Below, piece by piece: positions 7,917 through 18,620 of a stretch of 64,000 nucleotides of DNA (the first letter of the stretch is position 1; each line of letters starts with the position of its first letter). The notes under the pieces are model-generated. The model searched no databases. It worked only from the letters and a program-made list of their open reading frames with translations, and was not told where the DNA came from. A program made the translations under genes and the position numbers. Source of the DNA: Flavobacterium aquiphilum. Lineage in GTDB: Bacteria; Bacteroidota; Bacteroidia; Flavobacteriales; Flavobacteriaceae. Location: positions 2,108,001 to 2,172,000 of the forward strand of contig NZ_CP114288.1 in assembly GCF_027111335.1 (NCBI RefSeq). The letters run 5' to 3'.

Positions 7917-10900
7917 ATGAACAAACTCATACGTACTAGAATAATTGCAACATTCTTTTTGATTATTTTTATTCCGAGTATATTTCCCTTAAATATTATT
8001 TATGCTTCAAATAATGGGCCTAATGCTCCGGAAGCATCTGGTTTTGAATCCGTAAATGCAACAGATATGGTTAATCTGTCTAGTGGTGATATGGCTTATG
8101 TTCTTCCCTTAATGGATGTGGGAGGTTTTCCGGTCTCACTTTCATATCACGGTGGAATTCCAATGGATTTGGAATCAACGTGGACAGGTCTAGGTTGGAA
8201 CCTTAATACAGGTGCCATTAACAGAGGATTAAATGCAACTCCCGATGATTGGAATGGTGGAAATTCATTAGATTTTATTCGTTATAGAGATTCAGAAACA
8301 ATTTATAACGTAAACGTTGGTGTAGGAATCTGTAAAGTTGCTGAAGTTGGAGTTGGAGCATCATGGGGGTCGAATAAAGGCATGTCAGGATCTGTATTTG
8401 CAAGTCTTGGTATAAAAGGAGTAGCATCAGTCTCAGGTAGTATTGACACAAATGGAAACTATTCATTAGGAGTTGGTGCAGGTGGAGAAAAATCAGGTGG
8501 CTTCAGTGCTGGTGTTGGTGTATCCGGAAACATTAATGGAGGGAAAACTAGTGTTGGATTTGGCGTTAATTACAGGTCTTCCAGTGGAATGAGTGTTGGA
8601 TTAGGTACAAGTCTAGATGGAGGGTTATCCGCTTCATTAGGGTTTTCAGGTGTAAAAGATGCTGGTTTAGAAGCAAAAGGACAAGCTGGATCAGCGTCAA
8701 TTTCAATGAATAGTTTTTCAGCAGGGGATTGGGATATTAGCAGTAAAGGATGGTTTGTGCCAATTCAAATCTATTTTATTTCATTTAGTTTTGGGAAACA
8801 AAAAATCACCTATAACCTTGCTAAAGCTTATAATAAAAAAGGATTTGGTGTTTTATATTCAAATTTAGATAATACAAATAATGATGTAGTGGAAAATGAT
8901 AATGGAATAGATTCTCAATTTACAGATTATCAAAACAGGTATAGATATATGGATGCTTATGAGCAAACTTTACCTCAGCCAGAAGAAGAATTTGTTGCAG
9001 ATAGTGATGCAGACAGGGAAAAATTAAATTTTTCCTTCGCAGGATATGATTCTTTTGAGGTAAATGCAACTGGAGTGTCTGGAGTGATGAATCCCAGAAT
9101 ATTACAAAATGCAACAATTTTTGGATTAGGTTATAAAGGAAATGATCCGAAAAGTTCCGATGGGAAAATGAGAATATATAGCCATAATTCGTTGACAACA
9201 GACAAAACTTTTGGGAAAAATACAGCAAATGATATTGAATTCTACTTTAATGGACAATTTACACAAAATACATTAATACCTAGCGTAACGCCGTTGTCAA
9301 ACAGTAATACTTCTTTGCAAGGTATATTGAGTACAAGGCAGGTTTTAAATAATCAAAGATTGAGACAAGGAAATTATGTAGAGGTTTTTACAAATAGACA
9401 AATAAAGAATAATCAAGCAGACGGGTTATTATCACCATTAAGTCCTACATCAAATGGTCTGAGTTTAGAAGCGCTAAATCGGAATACCTCAGAATATCAA
9501 AGCGACGGTATAGGTGGCTATAAAATTACCGCTCCTGATGGCAAGGTTTATCATTTTTCTCAACCTGTTTATCATTTTGAAGAAGTAGAAAGAACTGTAC
9601 TAAAAGATGTTTCGGAAAATAATGTTAGTGAGAAACGTCAATATACGGCTTATGCGACTCACTGGTTGCTTACTGCAATAACAGGCCCAGATTTTATAGA
9701 TGTGAATAATAATAACATTGCTGATGCAGCCGATTATGGATACTGGGTTAGAATGGATTATGGTAAATGGTCTGATGGATATGTATGGCGCAATCCTACG
9801 GATAAAAATCTTAAAGATTATAATTCTAATTTAGAAGGGGATATTGGGGAAAAAGAGTTCGGTACGTATCAATTTGGTCGTAAACAATTGTATTATTTGG
9901 ATCGAATTGTATCTGCTACTCATACGGCCTATTTCGTAAAAGACCTAAGGTATGATTCTGTTGGTTCTGATTTGCACTATGAATTTAACCCTGATATTAC
10001 CATGACAAATGATGGAACTACTAATCCAAATAATTCATTTGCAGGAAATACCGTGAATCCAAAAGAGGATTTTATTTATAAAAGACAGATGCAGTTAATG
10101 CTCAAAAAAATAATTTTAGTAAAAAATGAAAACGCAACCGTATCGAAAGGAAATACTTCGGATAACTTAAAACTCAGTTATCCAAGTTCTGATGATTTAA
10201 TAAAAAGTTACCAACTTCCATTTGCTAGCACAGGTGGGTTTTATGAAGAAAATGGAGGTCAGCCTAATATAACCCTTAATAATGAGAGTGGTGTTTACGA
10301 CCAAGAAGATTTCAGTAATTTTAATTACAACAATGCGATTAAAGTTGTTAATTTAGATTATAATTACAATTTAGCTACTGGAAGCCCTGGAACAATTTCT
10401 TGTTCACAAAATCCAAATGCAGGTAAATTATGTTTGAAAAGTGTGACTTTTCTAGGAAGGAATAATTTTTATTACATGCCTCCGTACCAGTTTCAATACA
10501 AAGGCGAATATTTGGGTCCTCAATCTAATTATATTATGTATCCGGCAAATGCTTTAGTACAAAAATTGGATGATGGAGTTCATATAAAGAATTTTAGCGG
10601 TAAATATATTAATTATCCAAGTAACACGGCAATTCCAATAGCCGATATAAGGGCAAAAGACGAATGGGGTTTTCTAAAAGATTTACCTAATCAAGAATCT
10701 GAAGTAAGAGCAGCAGCTTGGACTATGACCCGAATTATTACGCCTACGGGTTCATCCATTGATTTTGAACATGAAGAAGATGATTTTGATCAGGAGGCTT
10801 TTTCCAGACGTTTCTGGAATACTAATCTAAAATTTAGCACAACTGATCTTGCGAATGATGTTTTAATTGAGATACAAAATCAAGATGGATTAGTAGCTGG

Positions 10901-13301
10901 TTTAGGTGTAAATGATTTTAGAGACTATTTTAGACCTAATGAAAGGGTTTATATGGATTTATGGATTGCTAGGACAAAAGGAGGAGACACTTCTAGAAGA
11001 GGAGGTTTGGATGTTAATTCCAATACCTATTGTAAAGTTTATGAAGTTACCGCAACTAGTGTGAAGATTTTAGCAAGTAAAATACCTTTTCCAATAGAAA
11101 CTAAACAAACGGTAGATGTTAACGGTGTAATACATTACGAAGTAGTATCATCCATCCCAGCTGCATATAAAGATTTACATCCTGATTATGTACAAAATTG
11201 TTTTTTCAGTGCATCTTTGGGAGGTTCTTCTTGTTCTAAATCATATGATGTGGTACAAAGGGGACAGTTTCCAGATGTTCCGAATTGTGTTGCAGGTATT
11301 CATTGTCCTGATCATTGGGGGATTAAATATAAAATACTAGCCAACAAGGTACCGACTGCCAAAAGTGGAGGCGGAATACGTGTTAAATCGATAACATTAA
11401 ATGATGAAAGCAATCATCACTATAAAACAAATTATTATTACAATGTACCTGGTACTACAAAAGAAAAAAATAAAGGGAACTATATTTCTTCAGGTATAAC
11501 TTCATATAGTCCAGTAAGGGGTACCCAGTATGTTCCCTTTCAGTCAGAATTACCAAGTCCTGGAGTGATGTATGAATATGTGACTATGGAGTCCCAAAAT
11601 GAGAGTTTAGAAACACTGGGACAAACCAGATATCACTTTTATGTGCTTAAACCTGTTTTTGATATTTTTAATGAAAATATAGAAATGAAAGATGTGGATG
11701 GAACCGTAATTTTCAAAGCAAATGTTGTTAATCATAATTCGGAAGGAGGTTATTTAAACCAAGGTAATAAAATTCAAGCTAAGTCAATTAAATTGGACGT
11801 AAACACCTCTCTTATTGGTCAATTTAAATCTATTGAAGAATTTAACAGCAAAGGACAATTATTATCAAAAGTTGAAAGAAAATACAAAAGTGGGGTAAAT
11901 CTTAAACAATCAGGAATCAACAGAGGAAGTATGACTGAATCGTTTCAATCAATGAAATCAGTTTTTACTACCAATTCTTCGGATGAGAATCCAGTATTAA
12001 AAAACAGGTTGCTTTCTATTTCAAGTAAAGAAGAATACTCCAGTGTTTTGGAAAGCATTATTACAACAGGGCCTCATGGTAAAAATATAGAGGAATATAG
12101 CCAAACAGACCCTCAAACGGGCGCCTTCCTAGTTGTAGAAAAAACATTGTCTAATGGTGTTAAGACGCGTGAAGAAAGAGTTCCTGCTTATACTAAATAT
12201 TCCGCCATGGGAAGTAAAGTAGATAATATTAATAATAAAAACATGTTGTCTCAAACAGCTGTTGACTACTCTTATATTTTTGATAATGGTGATTGGAAAA
12301 AAACAGGTGTTGGAATTACAACTTGGAAAAATGAATGGGAATATATTGATATGGCGGGGAATACTTCAAGTCCATCTGTTTCGAATCAAAAGATATGGCG
12401 AAAACACAAAAATTTTGTTTGGAAGGGACAAAGAGATGCCAATGGTATTTTTGTAAACTATGGTATTGATGATGATGGGTTTAATTGGAAAGTTTCGGGT
12501 ATTGGTTTAAATATTACGCAATTACCACAGTGGAAACAAACCTCTGAAATAAGACTTTACGATCATTTCTCAAATCCATTAGAGCTGAAAGATATTAATA
12601 ACAATTATGTGGTAACTAAAATGGGAGACAACAATTCTAAAGTAATTGCAACTGCAAATGCAGGTTATCATGAAATGTTTTATACTAGTGCAGAAAATGG
12701 TTTGACAGGGATTAATGGCATAGACTTTCTTGAGCCTGAAATTAGATTAATAAATGCTTCCCTCACTCAAACTGATTTTCATACAGGAAAACAATGTATA
12801 GCAACAAATTCTAGTTCTCAGTTTGGTGTAGAAATGCAAAGTGGTAAACATAGGGGGGGTAAATATAAATTATCAGTATGGGTAAAAGCTAATAGTGCTC
12901 CAGATGCTCTCCTTAAAGTAAACAACAACAACGTATCTTTTACAGAGAGTATTCCAGTTGATGGTTGGGTTCTAAAATCTGCTTATGTAGATGTCCCAGC
13001 AGGACTTTGTACTATATATCTAAATTCACGTAGTTCAAGTCCAGTTTATTATGACGACTTAATGATTAGGCCTGTTTCATCTTCAATTAAGGGTTATGTA
13101 TACAATGAATGGGATGAGTTGACTTATATCGTTGGAAATAACGGTCTAGCTACCAAATTCATATACGATAAGGCGGGAAGACTAGAAAAAACTTACACCG
13201 AAGTAATTGATGACTCTTCTGTCTGTGAATGTCCTGACGATTATAAAGGAGGTTTCAAGTTAATAAAAACAAATACTTATCATAATAGATTTATAAATTA
13301 A
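7917..13301 (+). CDS. RHS 'A' protein 1 (SpvB/TcB-like shell protein)
   Basis: 1794 residues with a signal peptide (about 1-31, ending IIYAS). Residues about 50-105 hold the module shared by all A proteins here: LSSGDMAYVLPLMDVGGFPV, then GLGWNLNTGAINR. It resembles the N-terminus of SpvB/TcaC-type proteins. A Gly/Ser/Val-rich alternating beta region (about 130-265) is unique to this copy. A long beta-rich body follows, with a carbohydrate-binding-like section near 1590-1710 (GGKYKLSVWVKANS, YYDDLMIRP). The C-terminus has YD-type repeats (GYVYNEWDELTYIV, TKFIYDKAGRLEKTY). It stops 38 bases before the B gene. By analogy with TcB-TcC it would form half of an RHS shell. Confidence 0.75.
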   Translation: MNKLIRTRIIATFFLIIFIPSIFPLNIIYASNNGPNAPEASGFESVNATDMVNLSSGDMAYVLPLMDVGGFPVSLSYHGGIPMDLESTWTGLGWNLNTGAINRGLNATPDDWNGGNSLDFIRYRDSETIYNVNVGVGICKVAEVGVGASWGSNKGMSGSVFASLGIKGVASVSGSIDTNGNYSLGVGAGGEKSGGFSAGVGVSGNINGGKTSVGFGVNYRSSSGMSVGLGTSLDGGLSASLGFSGVKDAGLEAKGQAGSASISMNSFSAGDWDISSKGWFVPIQIYFISFSFGKQKITYNLAKAYNKKGFGVLYSNLDNTNNDVVENDNGIDSQFTDYQNRYRYMDAYEQTLPQPEEEFVADSDADREKLNFSFAGYDSFEVNATGVSGVMNPRILQNATIFGLGYKGNDPKSSDGKMRIYSHNSLTTDKTFGKNTANDIEFYFNGQFTQNTLIPSVTPLSNSNTSLQGILSTRQVLNNQRLRQGNYVEVFTNRQIKNNQADGLLSPLSPTSNGLSLEALNRNTSEYQSDGIGGYKITAPDGKVYHFSQPVYHFEEVERTVLKDVSENNVSEKRQYTAYATHWLLTAITGPDFIDVNNNNIADAADYGYWVRMDYGKWSDGYVWRNPTDKNLKDYNSNLEGDIGEKEFGTYQFGRKQLYYLDRIVSATHTAYFVKDLRYDSVGSDLHYEFNPDITMTNDGTTNPNNSFAGNTVNPKEDFIYKRQMQLMLKKIILVKNENATVSKGNTSDNLKLSYPSSDDLIKSYQLPFASTGGFYEENGGQPNITLNNESGVYDQEDFSNFNYNNAIKVVNLDYNYNLATGSPGTISCSQNPNAGKLCLKSVTFLGRNNFYYMPPYQFQYKGEYLGPQSNYIMYPANALVQKLDDGVHIKNFSGKYINYPSNTAIPIADIRAKDEWGFLKDLPNQESEVRAAAWTMTRIITPTGSSIDFEHEEDDFDQEAFSRRFWNTNLKFSTTDLANDVLIEIQNQDGLVAGLGVNDFRDYFRPNERVYMDLWIARTKGGDTSRRGGLDVNSNTYCKVYEVTATSVKILASKIPFPIETKQTVDVNGVIHYEVVSSIPAAYKDLHPDYVQNCFFSASLGGSSCSKSYDVVQRGQFPDVPNCVAGIHCPDHWGIKYKILANKVPTAKSGGGIRVKSITLNDESNHHYKTNYYYNVPGTTKEKNKGNYISSGITSYSPVRGTQYVPFQSELPSPGVMYEYVTMESQNESLETLGQTRYHFYVLKPVFDIFNENIEMKDVDGTVIFKANVVNHNSEGGYLNQGNKIQAKSIKLDVNTSLIGQFKSIEEFNSKGQLLSKVERKYKSGVNLKQSGINRGSMTESFQSMKSVFTTNSSDENPVLKNRLLSISSKEEYSSVLESIITTGPHGKNIEEYSQTDPQTGAFLVVEKTLSNGVKTREERVPAYTKYSAMGSKVDNINNKNMLSQTAVDYSYIFDNGDWKKTGVGITTWKNEWEYIDMAGNTSSPSVSNQKIWRKHKNFVWKGQRDANGIFVNYGIDDDGFNWKVSGIGLNITQLPQWKQTSEIRLYDHFSNPLELKDINNNYVVTKMGDNNSKVIATANAGYHEMFYTSAENGLTGINGIDFLEPEIRLINASLTQTDFHTGKQCIATNSSSQFGVEMQSGKHRGGKYKLSVWVKANSAPDALLKVNNNNVSFTESIPVDGWVLKSAYVDVPAGLCTIYLNSRSSSPVYYDDLMIRPVSSSIKGYVYNEWDELTYIVGNNGLATKFIYDKAGRLEKTYTEVIDDSSVCECPDDYKGGFKLIKTNTYHNRFIN

Positions 13302-13339
13302 AATGAGTACTGCTTTATTAATAAACCAATGCAGATGAA

Positions 13340-16300
13340 ATGATGAAAAATATACTTTATCTTTTAGTGTTAGTGCCAATATTTGTTTTTGGATACGGAC
13401 ACCCAAAAACAAACAAGCATCCTAAAACAGGCTGTCATAAAACTATAACAAATCCTCAACAATACCCTGATTACTATCAATCAATAGAATCACGTTTTTT
13501 GGTGGGTTCAACTGACTGGACTTCGGATGGCGCAATAGGAACAATTAAGGTGACCAATAATTATTTGTCTGTTAATTTTGATGCTTCTTGGACGTACAAC
13601 CAAAGTTTTGTGACCGGGGTAATTGCTTCTCTTAACATATATCCGGCACTACCTAATATGGAATTAGGTCAAATTTATGGTAATAACGCAGAATCAGGTT
13701 ATTTTGCTAAAATTGAAGACAATAAATTAGTGATTTATACATTAACTCCGAACAGTAGTACTTATTTTAATACTTTTTATTTAGGTTTCGAGATTGATTT
13801 AAATTGTGCTACAAACTGGTATGCAGACAGTGATCAGGATGGCTATGGTGATCCAAATCAAACTCCTATTTTTGATTGTTTTAAACCAAATGGTTATGTA
13901 TCCAATAATTCTGATTGTGATGATTCTAATGCAACTGTAGTGTACCGGCGTTGGTATTTTGACAATGATAATGATGGTTATGGTTCTACTGGATATGTTG
14001 ACTCGTGCACTAAACCAGGGGATACTAGTTATGCCCTTAATAATACTGACTGTGATGATACTGATCCTTCCGTACATGGAACTGCTAGTTGGGCGCTTGA
14101 TGTCAATGGAGATGGAATAATTTCAGATCTTGATGGAACGCCAACTTATGTTAGCTCTTGCATAAAGCCTGATGCTAATTATGTACCCGTAACAGACGAT
14201 CGAAGTCATTGGATCCATGAAGTTTCTTATGATATAGATGGTAATCTTACCAGTGCTTCTAGAGCCTTTTTTGACGACTTTGGGAAATCTACCGTTGTTC
14301 TATCAAAAGATATGGTTTCAAAAAAAATTTGGGGAACTGAGATTGGCTATGATAATTTTGGAAGACCAGACAAGTCCTCTTTTATAGCACCGTCAAATTT
14401 GACAAACTTTAGCAGAGTTTCTTTTCTTAATCCTGTTTACCCAACTCCGGAAACATCAACTATTCCTGTTAATCAATCCGTTGATAACATCACTAGCAGT
14501 CAGAATGTTCAGGCTGGATATACCGTTACGGCCACCGGAAGCATAAGTCCTGGACTAAATGTCACTTTTGAGGCGAATAGTATAATTTTGGGCAACGGTT
14601 TTAGTGTTAGCGGAGCTTCAGGCGGGACTTTTACGGCTATCGCAAAAAAAACGACTAGTAGTACATCCTCTTCCGATTCTCCGTTTTTTAGTTATTATTC
14701 CGATAATAACACCATGGAGCCTTATCAGGCAACTGCCGATCAGGCTTATACCCAAACCAACTATGATATCCTTAATCCCAATAATGTCATCAACGTTGTG
14801 GGAGGAAATAGAATTAACGGGCAATGGAAAACAGGTTATTCTTATATTGTTCCAGCGGCTCAGGAATTGTACTATGTGTTTGGTTCAGATTTCTATGACG
14901 GAAATATCACTGAAAGCGGAGAGGAAGTGATCTCGAAATTCTTTAAAACGGTTATTGTTGATGCTAATGGAGTGGAAAACGTTTCTTTTTCAGATGCCGA
15001 AGGCAAAGTATTGGCGACTGCCCGTTCCGGTGGGGCATTAACTTATCCGGTTGTGTCACTAATCGGAACTCAAGGGTTTATAGATGTACATATTCCAGCT
15101 GGAATTTCTTCAGACCAAATTTCATTGATAGGGGATATCTCTTTGTATAAAATATTTGATCTCAAAACAGGAACGTATGCAAATAGACCTTTAACGGGAG
15201 GGAACGCTTATCGTATTGAAGCATATAACCCTCCTGTGACAGATCCCAAAGTCTATATTTCTAATGGAGCCCCTACCTATGATTCAGGTGCGCTGGGAAT
15301 ATCATATAGTGTAAACTATTACGATTATGCCGTAAATGTATATAACAAAACAGGCCAACTCATAAAATCGATACAGCCCAACGGTTATGTTGCCAATACT
15401 ACTATTGTAGGAACACCTGACCATATGAAGACCACCAATAATAATTTTGCATCTACTTTTAAATATGATGGGTTGGGACAATTAATAGAAGCGACAAGTG
15501 TCGATGAAGGAACTAGTAGGTTTGATTACAGGGATGACGGACAGATTAGTTTTTCGCAAAGTGCTTTACAGCTCCAAAACAAGGAGGTGTCATATACCAA
15601 ATATGATGATTTGGCAAGACCTGTTGCCTCAGGGGTTGCTAAAACAGATTGGCAATCAAGAAGTGATGAGTTTGAAACAGTGGTTCATAAAGAACAAACT
15701 TTTACAGTTTATGATTATCCTCAAAATTACGCTAACTATGTAGAAGAGTTGCCTTCCAATCTGACATTAGAAAATGTTTTAGCCTCTGCAGGAATTTCAG
15801 CTACAAATTACATGCAGCAGAACCTCTCCGGCAATGTTGCTGTTACGTTCACAAAACCCGCTACAACAATTACAGCCATAAGCTGGTACAGCTATGATAT
15901 TTATGGCAGAATTGAATGGATGGTACAATATAATGAAGGCATTGGAGCTAAAACGATTCATTATTATTACGATCATAAAGGAAATGTGACTTCGGTAGTA
16001 TTTCAAAAAGATAAAAACGCAGAGCAATTTATCCATAGATACACCTATGATGCCAATTCGGTATTGATCAAAGTGGAAACGGCCACATATGGAACTCCTT
16101 TTATCACCCATGCCGATTATTCTTATTACCAGACAGGCGAACTCAAGCGTGTGAATATTGCACAGGGACTGCAAGGTTTGGACTATGTTTATACTTTGGG
16201 CGGACAGCTTAAAAGCATCAACCACCCTAGTCTAGACTCAGCAAAAGATCCTGGGCTTGACGGATTGATAGGCTCTCCAAATGCATTTGTAAAGCCTGAT

Positions 16301-18061
16301 GTATTTGGAATCACACTGGATTATTACGAGGGAGATTATTTAAGGACAGGTCGAAACATCATGTCTTCTCCTTCTGCCGGAGCTGATTATAACGGTAATA
16401 TTAAGGCGGCAAGATGGGCGAACAAAGATAGCAGTATGGATTTAAGTGGTTCGACCATTAACCCAAAAGCTTATTTATACAATTATGACCGCAACAACTG
16501 GCTTACGGGAGCCACTTTTGGTGATGCAAATAAATCCACCGCTGAGATAAGCCCGCTTTCTAAATACAAGGAAACCGGTTTGACCTATGATGCCAATGGA
16601 AATATCAAAAGCCTACAACGAACCGATGAAAATGGTGCGGTAGTGGATAATTTGACTTATAATTACACCAATGCAGGAAAAAACCAATTAAACAGTGTAA
16701 GCGATAGTGCTGCGGCAACTGCAGACATAACTGATATAGAAAACCAAAACCCTAATAACTATGTTTATGATGCCATTGGGCAATTAACACAAAATATTTC
16801 CGAAAATTTATATTACTTTTACAACACTCAGGGGTTAGTTAGCGAAGTAAAAAAAGGCTCGAGCATCTTGGTGAAGTTCTTTTACAACGAGAGAGGCCAA
16901 CGTATTAGAAAGGAAAGTTATAATAGCAGCACAGGTGCTTTACAAAGTACCACTTTTTATGCCTTGGATTTATCCGGAAACACTCTTGCCGTTTATAATT
17001 TACCCACTGGAGGCGGTATAGTTCAAACTGATTTGTCTATCTTTGGCCTTAGTAGATTAGGCGTTTACAATAGGGCGAGCGCAACAAGTTCTTATGAAAT
17101 TACGGATCATTTAGGCAATGTCAGAGCCGTAATCCAGAAAGTGAGCGGCAGTCCTGTAATGCAGTCTTTTGCCGATTACTATCCTTTTGGAGAGCAGCTT
17201 CCAGGAAGGAATTCCCAAGGAAATTACAGGTACGCTTTTCAGGGGCAGGAGCTCGACAAGGAAACCAATATGGAAGCGTTTCAGTTAAGGCTTTGGGATG
17301 GTAGATTGGGAAGATGGTTGAGTCCTGACCCAATGGGCGAATTTCATAGTCCCTATCTTGGCATGGGAAATACTCCAATTGGAGCGATAGACCCTAATGG
17401 AGGAGATATAATTTATTTAAATGCATCAACCTCAGTTCCTGTACCTGGTGGCCTAGGGTATTTTGGACATGCTGCCGTATTAATTGGTAATGACCACGAT
17501 GGTTGGAGATATTTGTCAATGAATGGAACTGGAGAAGGAGCGGCTCCATCGGGAGGAAGTAGAAATGCTGACCTTGGTGATATCCCATATAGAAATGGTT
17601 TTGGTAATGATTTTAGAGGAACTAAATTAACAGCACATCAAGTTATGGAAATAGTTAATAATTCAAATAAAAATGAAAGCCATAATTATAACAGAGCAAT
17701 TAGAATTAAAACCTCCACTTTTGAAGATGGTATAGCGTATCAAGCAGCGAAGAAGCAAGCTAGTGGAGCTAATTATAATATATTGGGGTCATCTTGTATT
17801 GATGTACCGCAAGAAGCTCTTGAACGTGTTGTAGCACACAGATTAAATATACAGTCAGGTAAAGACCCGTTTTTTTGGAATAATCGAGTTAGTTTCTTTG
17901 ATAGAGGGGGGTATGGATTTAATATGCTCATACCTAACCAATGGTTTAATAATTTCAATTTTTTTATGAGAAATATAAATTCCGATTTGCAGGTGAATAA
18001 ATTTCAATATAATAATGTTCCTAAATATAATATTATTGTCGGACCAATAACAGAAAAATGA
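13340..18061 (+). CDS. RHS 'B' protein 1 with C-terminal papain-like toxin domain
   Basis: 1573 residues, signal peptide about 1-19. Residues 42-155 form a domain shared by all B proteins here (QYPDYYQSIESRFLV). Two MopE-like metal-binding motifs follow (about 160-247: DSDQDGYGD...DCDD and DNDNDGYG...DCDD) and a DVNGDG loop. The RHS/YD-repeat region runs to the RHS-associated core near 1270-1352 (YRYAFQGQELDKET, GRLGRWLSPDP, DPNGG). The variable tip (about 1353-1573) has GHAAVLIGND with H1377 and GSSCIDVPQEAL with C1486. His before Cys is the order of circularly permuted NlpC/P60-papain-like enzymes, so the toxin is probably a cysteine peptidase, amidase or acyltransferase. The gene overlaps the candidate immunity gene by ATGA. 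Confidence 0.8.
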   Translation: MMKNILYLLVLVPIFVFGYGHPKTNKHPKTGCHKTITNPQQYPDYYQSIESRFLVGSTDWTSDGAIGTIKVTNNYLSVNFDASWTYNQSFVTGVIASLNIYPALPNMELGQIYGNNAESGYFAKIEDNKLVIYTLTPNSSTYFNTFYLGFEIDLNCATNWYADSDQDGYGDPNQTPIFDCFKPNGYVSNNSDCDDSNATVVYRRWYFDNDNDGYGSTGYVDSCTKPGDTSYALNNTDCDDTDPSVHGTASWALDVNGDGIISDLDGTPTYVSSCIKPDANYVPVTDDRSHWIHEVSYDIDGNLTSASRAFFDDFGKSTVVLSKDMVSKKIWGTEIGYDNFGRPDKSSFIAPSNLTNFSRVSFLNPVYPTPETSTIPVNQSVDNITSSQNVQAGYTVTATGSISPGLNVTFEANSIILGNGFSVSGASGGTFTAIAKKTTSSTSSSDSPFFSYYSDNNTMEPYQATADQAYTQTNYDILNPNNVINVVGGNRINGQWKTGYSYIVPAAQELYYVFGSDFYDGNITESGEEVISKFFKTVIVDANGVENVSFSDAEGKVLATARSGGALTYPVVSLIGTQGFIDVHIPAGISSDQISLIGDISLYKIFDLKTGTYANRPLTGGNAYRIEAYNPPVTDPKVYISNGAPTYDSGALGISYSVNYYDYAVNVYNKTGQLIKSIQPNGYVANTTIVGTPDHMKTTNNNFASTFKYDGLGQLIEATSVDEGTSRFDYRDDGQISFSQSALQLQNKEVSYTKYDDLARPVASGVAKTDWQSRSDEFETVVHKEQTFTVYDYPQNYANYVEELPSNLTLENVLASAGISATNYMQQNLSGNVAVTFTKPATTITAISWYSYDIYGRIEWMVQYNEGIGAKTIHYYYDHKGNVTSVVFQKDKNAEQFIHRYTYDANSVLIKVETATYGTPFITHADYSYYQTGELKRVNIAQGLQGLDYVYTLGGQLKSINHPSLDSAKDPGLDGLIGSPNAFVKPDVFGITLDYYEGDYLRTGRNIMSSPSAGADYNGNIKAARWANKDSSMDLSGSTINPKAYLYNYDRNNWLTGATFGDANKSTAEISPLSKYKETGLTYDANGNIKSLQRTDENGAVVDNLTYNYTNAGKNQLNSVSDSAAATADITDIENQNPNNYVYDAIGQLTQNISENLYYFYNTQGLVSEVKKGSSILVKFFYNERGQRIRKESYNSSTGALQSTTFYALDLSGNTLAVYNLPTGGGIVQTDLSIFGLSRLGVYNRASATSSYEITDHLGNVRAVIQKVSGSPVMQSFADYYPFGEQLPGRNSQGNYRYAFQGQELDKETNMEAFQLRLWDGRLGRWLSPDPMGEFHSPYLGMGNTPIGAIDPNGGDIIYLNASTSVPVPGGLGYFGHAAVLIGNDHDGWRYLSMNGTGEGAAPSGGSRNADLGDIPYRNGFGNDFRGTKLTAHQVMEIVNNSNKNESHNYNRAIRIKTSTFEDGIAYQAAKKQASGANYNILGSSCIDVPQEALERVVAHRLNIQSGKDPFFWNNRVSFFDRGGYGFNMLIPNQWFNNFNFFMRNINSDLQVNKFQYNNVPKYNIIVGPITEK

Positions 18062-18573
18062 GAATGAAATCAAATTATAAGATTATTTTCATTACATTAT
18101 TAGGGTGTATGATATTATATTTGGGGTTGGTGTTGATGAATTCATACTTTGGCTGGTATGGTTATGAAAAGTGGAAATATAGAAGAGTGACTTTTGGAAA
18201 CAAAATTGAATCTGTTAAAAGAAAGGTTTTTATAAAAGATTTAGAATTTTATTCAAGTATTGATATAGATAGCTTTCATATTTTTATTGAGAGGGGGTAT
18301 AAATATGGATACCATAGTGCAAAAGATACCAGATTACTAACAAATAATAGGTATCCATATCAGCTTTCATACAAGTTTTTAGATTCTGTAAACATGATTT
18401 CATATGAAATATTAAATAAAAGCAGATATGATTCAACTGATAATGTAACGGTATTTTTGAAAAAACCATATTTAAAGGATACTTTAAAAATAGGAATTTA
18501 TAAGTATTCCTCAAAAAAATGGGACTCAATTGGGTATCTTAAGGTTTGGGATAAGTCAAAATTGACAAACTAG
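18058..18573 (+). CDS. Candidate immunity protein for RHS toxin 1
   Basis: 171 residues, starting in the ATGA overlap with the B1 stop, so translation is coupled. An N-terminal hydrophobic helix (about 8-30) suggests a membrane anchor or signal. The rest is a Lys/Tyr-rich beta-strand-rich domain without a recognised family. Position directly after the toxin tip, small size and lack of relatives among the neighbours are what mark it as immunity. Its extracytoplasmic location would fit a toxin acting in the periplasm. Confidence 0.55.
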   Translation: MRMKSNYKIIFITLLGCMILYLGLVLMNSYFGWYGYEKWKYRRVTFGNKIESVKRKVFIKDLEFYSSIDIDSFHIFIERGYKYGYHSAKDTRLLTNNRYPYQLSYKFLDSVNMISYEILNKSRYDSTDNVTVFLKKPYLKDTLKIGIYKYSSKKWDSIGYLKVWDKSKLTN

Positions 18574-18620
18574 GAATATAGTTAAATGGCATTTTTTGAT
18601 TATTCATTTTATCAAGGCTA

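Noticed and set aside
13302-13339. Programmed frameshift joining A1 and B1 into one protein
   Set aside because: B1 starts with its own signal peptide, and the gap of 38 bases contains the A stop and no slippery site; loci 2 and 3 show the same separation.
15797-16225. 142-codon minus-strand frame inside B1
   Set aside because: Antisense to the well-supported RHS/YD-repeat region, with no start context and no recognisable protein features.
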